Notes under the pieces: generated by a model
Database searches by the model: none
The model's input: only the letters and a program-made list of their open reading frames with translations
What the model was told of the DNA's origin: nothing
In this document: piece after piece, positions 28,776-33,055 of the stretch
How the letters are laid out: each line of letters begins with the position of its first letter
How positions within the stretch are numbered: the first letter of the stretch is position 1
Translations under genes and position numbers: made by a program
Origin: Plakobranchus ocellatus
Taxonomy: Eukaryota; Mollusca; Gastropoda; Plakobranchidae
Assembly: GCA_019648995.1 (NCBI GenBank)
Contig: BLXT01000977.1
Coordinates: forward strand, 646,958-680,012
Direction of reading: 5' to 3'
DNA: 33,055 bases

Positions 28776-29922
28776 ATTCTAATGTAATGAAATTTTTGTT
28801 TTTCTGTTCACTTCTATAGGCTATCTTTAGCATCAATATTGGATAGTTTGGTTTGTTATGACTTGATGAAAATAAGAGGAGAGAAGGAAGCAAAGATAAA
28901 TTGCATCATAATGCTGAATACTATGGAAAAAAAAAAAACAGGACCTGACTTCACTATTCTCCCTAGGCTTGGTCGGAGTATGGGACTTACCAGAATAATG
29001 TCGAAACTTGTATATGACTTCATAATTCTAGATTACAACGATTTTATGTCTATCAGTCTTGTGGAGATTTTAAACCATTTTAAAGCAGGAAGGTTATAAT
29101 AGCGGGCGGCACCAGTGTGCAGCAAGACTATTGCAAAAAACTTGGACCAGATGAGAAAGATATGGAGGAAACAATTACAAGCCAATTGGGTAGTGAAAAA
29201 AGAGAAAACAATGAGTAGCATAACATAATCACATGAAAAACACGAGGCGTGCATTAAACGGTGGCATTGTTGCATGATCCAGCCCATTAAGGACATCGTA
29301 AAAAGAAACAGGCGTGCCACGATGATTTCTAGAGAAACGTTTATTGTCTAAGTGGAATCATTGATTGGTTGATCTTTTTGTGGTGGAAGCTTGATAAGAC
29401 GCGTAAATTTTTTTTATCTTATGCTGTACATCAAAGGACGGTTTTTTTTTTCTCATCTACAATAAATCATAATGAAATTAATAATAACTATGACGCTGAC
29501 AAAGGCATGGTATATGGTGACAAGCAAAAAAAAAAATCTAAAGGTTTTTGTCTGTCTTTAAAGTTAATTCCCGCATAATTTTTTTTTAATAACAACGAGA
29601 TAGAAACAAACGTGATTAATTTTTTTTTTTTAAGTTGCACGACTGTAATCTCAAACTGATGACAATTGTGTGGCGGCATAGGAAAACCGGGACAAAGTTG
29701 CAAACAACAAAACGCCACAAACGTCAAAAACAGTCGATCAACCTGAAATCTTTAAAAAATGAGCTCTTTAACATATTGTGAAAGATTAGCCTTTTATTTG
29801 ATGTTTCCCAAAATATTAAAGTAAAATTCAACCCAGAAATGTGCTTATTTTGTGGGGTTTTTTTTTGGTATGTATTGTGCAATGTTGCTCAAGATTGTTG
29901 TTGTTACGTGTTTATAAAAGGC

Positions 29923-30358
29923 TAACTTCAGACTTTTTGTGGAAAGACACAGCTGCAACACACTATACTTCGAGTATATTGCATATCAAATGAAAGCTCT
30001 TCTTTTGCTCTCTTAAAATAAACATAGTGCGCATAAACGCAACGAATCGGGAAGAATTGCGCATACTGTAAAGCATCGCATGTTCGTTCGCAAAAAATTC
30101 AATCATTGCTTTAAAAGTCTGAAAACTTTAAATGCCATTTTCTCAGTTTCACTTTTAAAATTTTTTTGGTCTTTGAAATGTCATAACTTTGGCTGTAATA
30201 AAGATAGACAAAAAAAATTTTTAATGCACAGTATTCAGCTAAACCAGTCCTTTCATTTGGTACCAATATCTCTATATGTCAAAATTCTACGTTTTTCCTG
30301 GTTTTCTTGTGCCGCATCACAATTTTCTCTATTTTTAAACCAATGAAGTCTGAATTAT
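29923..30358. mobile_element. Candidate TA-flanked miniature inverted-repeat element
   Basis: The left end taacttcagactttttg (29923-29939) pairs with the reverse complement of tgaagtctgaatta near 30343-30356. A second inverted pair lies further in: CAAATGAAAG at 29987-29996 and CTTTCATTTG at 30250-30259. TA dinucleotides sit at both outer borders, as for Tc1/mariner-type insertions. About 436 bases, no transposase. Confidence 0.45.
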
Positions 30359-30714
30359 GTCGCCTGGATAAAAAATTGTCGGTTGAATCTATCGATGATC
30401 ATGCTGACTTTATTCCCCATATAGTGTTCCTTTACCTTATTTGAAAAGGAAGAATGCCCTTTATTTAAAACGGAACTATTTCAGGGGATGAAAGCAGCAA
30501 AGTGGCAATGTTGAAAAAAGTATTCATGATATGAAAAGAAAAAAATTATGAAGCGGAGAAGAGTTTTGTAAAGTACCGAAATGGAAATAGAGGGGTTAAT
30601 GTTCGCTATCTATCTTTTAATCTTCTCATCTCCTTCCCCTACTCCATTTGATTATGTAAAAGAGAGGATTTATTCCTCATACGAATATATGATTTTACTA
30701 CTGTTCGCAAACTT

Positions 30715-30735
30715 NNNCCCCCCCCCCCCCCCCCC
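30715..30735. other. 3-base gap followed by poly-C
   Basis: NNN at 30715-30717 followed by 18 C (30718-30735). Sequencing through the C-run probably failed, so the length is unreliable. The small + strand frame crossing it is an artefact. Confidence 0.95.
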
Positions 30736-32780
30736 TCAAAATAAAAAAAACCCACACACATATATACGCACACGCAACCCAGATTCCCGAAAAAAGAAAA
30801 CCACGCACTCACAACACAGACTCGAGCATTATGATTAGCAGGTTGAGAAAATTGCAGCTAGATTTTAAGGAATGTTTAGTAAGGACTTTTCTTTTTTTCT
30901 TCCTTCCCCCCCCGAAACCTGATGTTTCATTCCGATGCTGCTTTGTCTCGCTATAAGCTCCCATAACACTTTGAGGACAAAATGTGGAATCGCGTTTGCT
31001 AATACTCGAACACTGGTTCTCAAAATCATCGCTCAGTCATTGCAATATTACAATATACCTGTGTATATTGCGCTATTCGAGTTTTTCTTGTTACATTTTC
31101 TCATTTTCAGGCTCTAACAGTTCGGCTTTTAAGGAGACCACATCCTCCTCGCGATGTAGCCTAAGTGATTTTCGGTCCCTGACCTTCCAATTTCCAACGA
31201 AGCCATCATGTGCCCAAACATGAACATATAAATTGTTCATAAAAATCTTATACAAAAATGTGTCGAAGATAATGGAAAATCCTAGTGCTGATAAGAGTTT
31301 CGAATTGCAATTTTTATTTTGCTCTTATCTGTAACTTCACTTGCTTATAAAATGCTTCTCCATTACATTTATGAGTATCTTCTCTCAGGCTTTTCGGCTA
31401 TCGGACACAAGGCGTGACTTTGTAACCTTGGTGAGTTTAACAGGTGTTAATAGAATAATCGAACTTTTTTTAACACACCTTTAAGACATTCATCAGAGAT
31501 ATTGAAATAATAAGTTGCAGTTTAAGTCGCTGATAGGCAAGTGTAAACGCCATTTCCACATTTTACAAAAATGGAATCTTGCAGGTGGTTTCAGTAAAAA
31601 TCATAATCTTGAGGAGCTGCGTGGGTCACAGTGCAGAATAAATGAGACGCAGTGCCCTGGAATCCTTTTGCCAAAATAAAGCGACACCGGTTGTTTTTGT
31701 TTTGTTTTTTGTTTTAATATAATGGCAAATATTGCAATTCTTTCTTCATGAGATATACATATTTTTATGTCCCTTATATACATACAACATTCAGTATATA
31801 GGATATATGAGATGCTCCACAGTTCCTACATGAGATTTTTTTTTTTCGATTTCGACGGAAGCTTGGTGTCACAAAGGAGGCATTCCGTCAAATGACTTAA
31901 AATACCGTTTATAATAGACTGGGGAATACTCTTAAGAGGGAAAATAAATAATTTTTTTCTTTGTTTTATGCCCTATAAAGGAGCTTTATTGACAGTAGGA
32001 GTAAAGCATGACATACATTTGGGTTAGAAACAGTTACTTTTTGCTCTATAAATATAAGCTTAACGTTTCATAAACGTAATGGTTCAATGGTTTGGCTACC
32101 AGTTTAGTCTGAAATTGAATACGATCTCCCCAACTTTTTGTATGTTGTTACATCAAATAAAGTACCAACGCCTCTTTCATGTGTATGTCCCCCTGAGTAA
32201 ATTAAGTTTTGCTACCTAGTTTCATGGAACATGCCCTTTTCCATCTTACCTCGGCAAGCCCTCGGATGTTTAGTTTTATTCTGTCTATTTCTCGAACAAC
32301 GTTTTCTAACTTTCCTTTTTGGTGCAGTGTACGCACGTGCTGAGAGATAAATGATGATTAACATCCAAGCAAATACCTGATTCCTGGGTCTTGAAAAACG
32401 TACCTCGTTACTCGTCGTGCTATTAAGTGAAGCATTTTTTTTTCAAGCTGTTAAACAAAGGCAAAAAGCTTTTCGGGGAGACATAAATTTAAGATGCAGT
32501 TTTGAATTGTTAGTAAAATCTTTTTGCTCATATGATTAAGTTCTGGTTCAAAGTAAAAAGTATATGGAGAACTTTTTATATGCTTTGTATCGTCTTCTAA
32601 GGCAAAAGGAAGCCAACTTACAAATTCGAAAATACACTTTAGAATAAAAGAATATTTTTATATTATTACAAAAGCATCGGGCAAAACAACTTTTCAAGAT
32701 AAGTGTTAGGTTAAAGTTGCTAATTCTTGCGCTACCATCACTTACATTTACTATGCTAAATTGTTTATATTTCATTTCAG

Positions 32781-32862
32781 AGTATTTTGAAAAGAAGAAA
32801 AGACAACCATGGCTAAATTTCTGTTGTTGGTGCTGGTAGTTGCTGTTGCTGTCAACGAAGCG
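32781..32862 (+). CDS. First coding exon of a downstream gene: 5' UTR plus signal peptide
   Basis: An acceptor (ttcatttcag, 32771-32780) is followed by 28 bases of 5' UTR, then acaaccATGG (ATG at 32809; strong start context). It encodes MAKFLLLVLVVAVAVNEA, a basic residue followed by a hydrophobic core and small residues, as in a secretory signal peptide. At 32863 there is a donor (gtagga); without splicing the frame stops two codons later at TGA 32869. The rest of the gene lies beyond the window, so the product (secreted or membrane protein) is not identified. Coding part is 32809-32862. Confidence 0.7.
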
Positions 32863-33024
32863 GTAGGATGATACATAAGTTAATCATTGCCTTTCTACGT
32901 TGGGATATTGGAATCTATCTTTGTCCAGATTCTCTTTTTGTGTTTCTATATCCATGAATATGATCTACCAATCCAGCTATTTATCTATCTACCTGTCTGC
33001 AATTGTTCAGAGCACGTATTATAA

Positions 33025-33055
33025 ATGTATGTATGTATGTATGTATGTATGTATG
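33025..33055 (+). repeat. (ATGT)n microsatellite at window edge
   Basis: Nearly eight perfect ATGT units run off the right end, within the first intron after the downstream gene's signal-peptide exon. Confidence 0.97.

Larger units (their letters stand above)
23429..32780. other. DHTKD1 3' UTR, then intergenic DNA or 5'-UTR intron of the next gene
   Basis: Over 9 kb without a supportable coding exon. AT-rich, with a poly-G run near 26583-26594, a purine-rich region about 26945-27320, tRNA-like fragment near 28735, a miniature element at 29923-30358 and a 3-base gap by poly-C at 30715. The acceptor at 32780 implies that a non-coding first exon of the downstream gene lies somewhere in this region; it could not be located. 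Confidence 0.6.

Noticed and set aside
29100..29215. + strand frame with AGGTSVQQDYCKKLGPDEKD
   Set aside because: Only about 40 codons between stops, no recognised family and no clear acceptor or donor.
1..33055. CRISPR arrays, bacterial operons, phage or toxin genes
   Set aside because: No regularly spaced repeats, Shine-Dalgarno-led gene clusters or such protein motifs are seen; the gene structure is that of a spliced eukaryotic genome.

Overview
The window is eukaryotic genomic DNA: AT-rich, intron-dense and full of homopolymer runs, microsatellites and small transposon remnants. It holds one complete nuclear gene on the + strand, the first coding exon of a second gene at the right edge, and no bacterial-type operons. 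The host looks like a marine invertebrate. Frequent 'taggcct' words and the repeat style suggest an echinoderm-like deuterostome, but this is an impression and not proof.

1-1410 is 5' flank/5' UTR. 1411-23428 is a full DHTKD1 gene (E1 subunit of mitochondrial 2-oxoadipate dehydrogenase), which I reconstructed as 22 coding exons joined by 21 GT-AG introns. The joined frame has no internal stop and gives 945 codons plus TGA, close to the vertebrate protein (about 920 residues). Exon 1 supplies a mitochondrial-type leader, exons 5-12 the thiamin-diphosphate E1 core, exons 15-19 the pyrimidine-binding (transketolase-like) domain, and exons 20-22 the C-terminal domain. The enzyme decarboxylates 2-oxoadipate from lysine and tryptophan breakdown and works with the shared E2 (DLST) and E3 (DLD) to give glutaryl-CoA.

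The introns carry most of the unusual structure: a long near-perfect hairpin just upstream of exon 4; a 10-bp-period degenerate minisatellite in intron 8; a roughly 430-bp (ATC)n tract in intron 12; a DNA transposon with 14-bp terminal inverted repeats, a 6-bp target duplication and an assembly gap in intron 15; a piggyBac-like 569-bp miniature element in intron 16 with a decayed relative in intron 14; and a 72-bp exact-period tandem duplication in intron 21.

23429-32780 is the 3' UTR and then intergenic or 5'-UTR-intron DNA. It holds proximal and distal poly(A) signal candidates, a polypurine tract, tRNA-like fragments, a TA-flanked miniature element, a possible decayed coding trace on the - strand, and a short gap beside poly-C. 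At 32781-32862 a splice acceptor, a short 5' UTR, a well-placed ATG and an 18-residue signal peptide mark the start of an unidentified secreted or membrane protein gene that leaves the window. I found no strong evidence of an undescribed molecular system. The best leads are the intron 3 hairpin and the transposon in intron 15.
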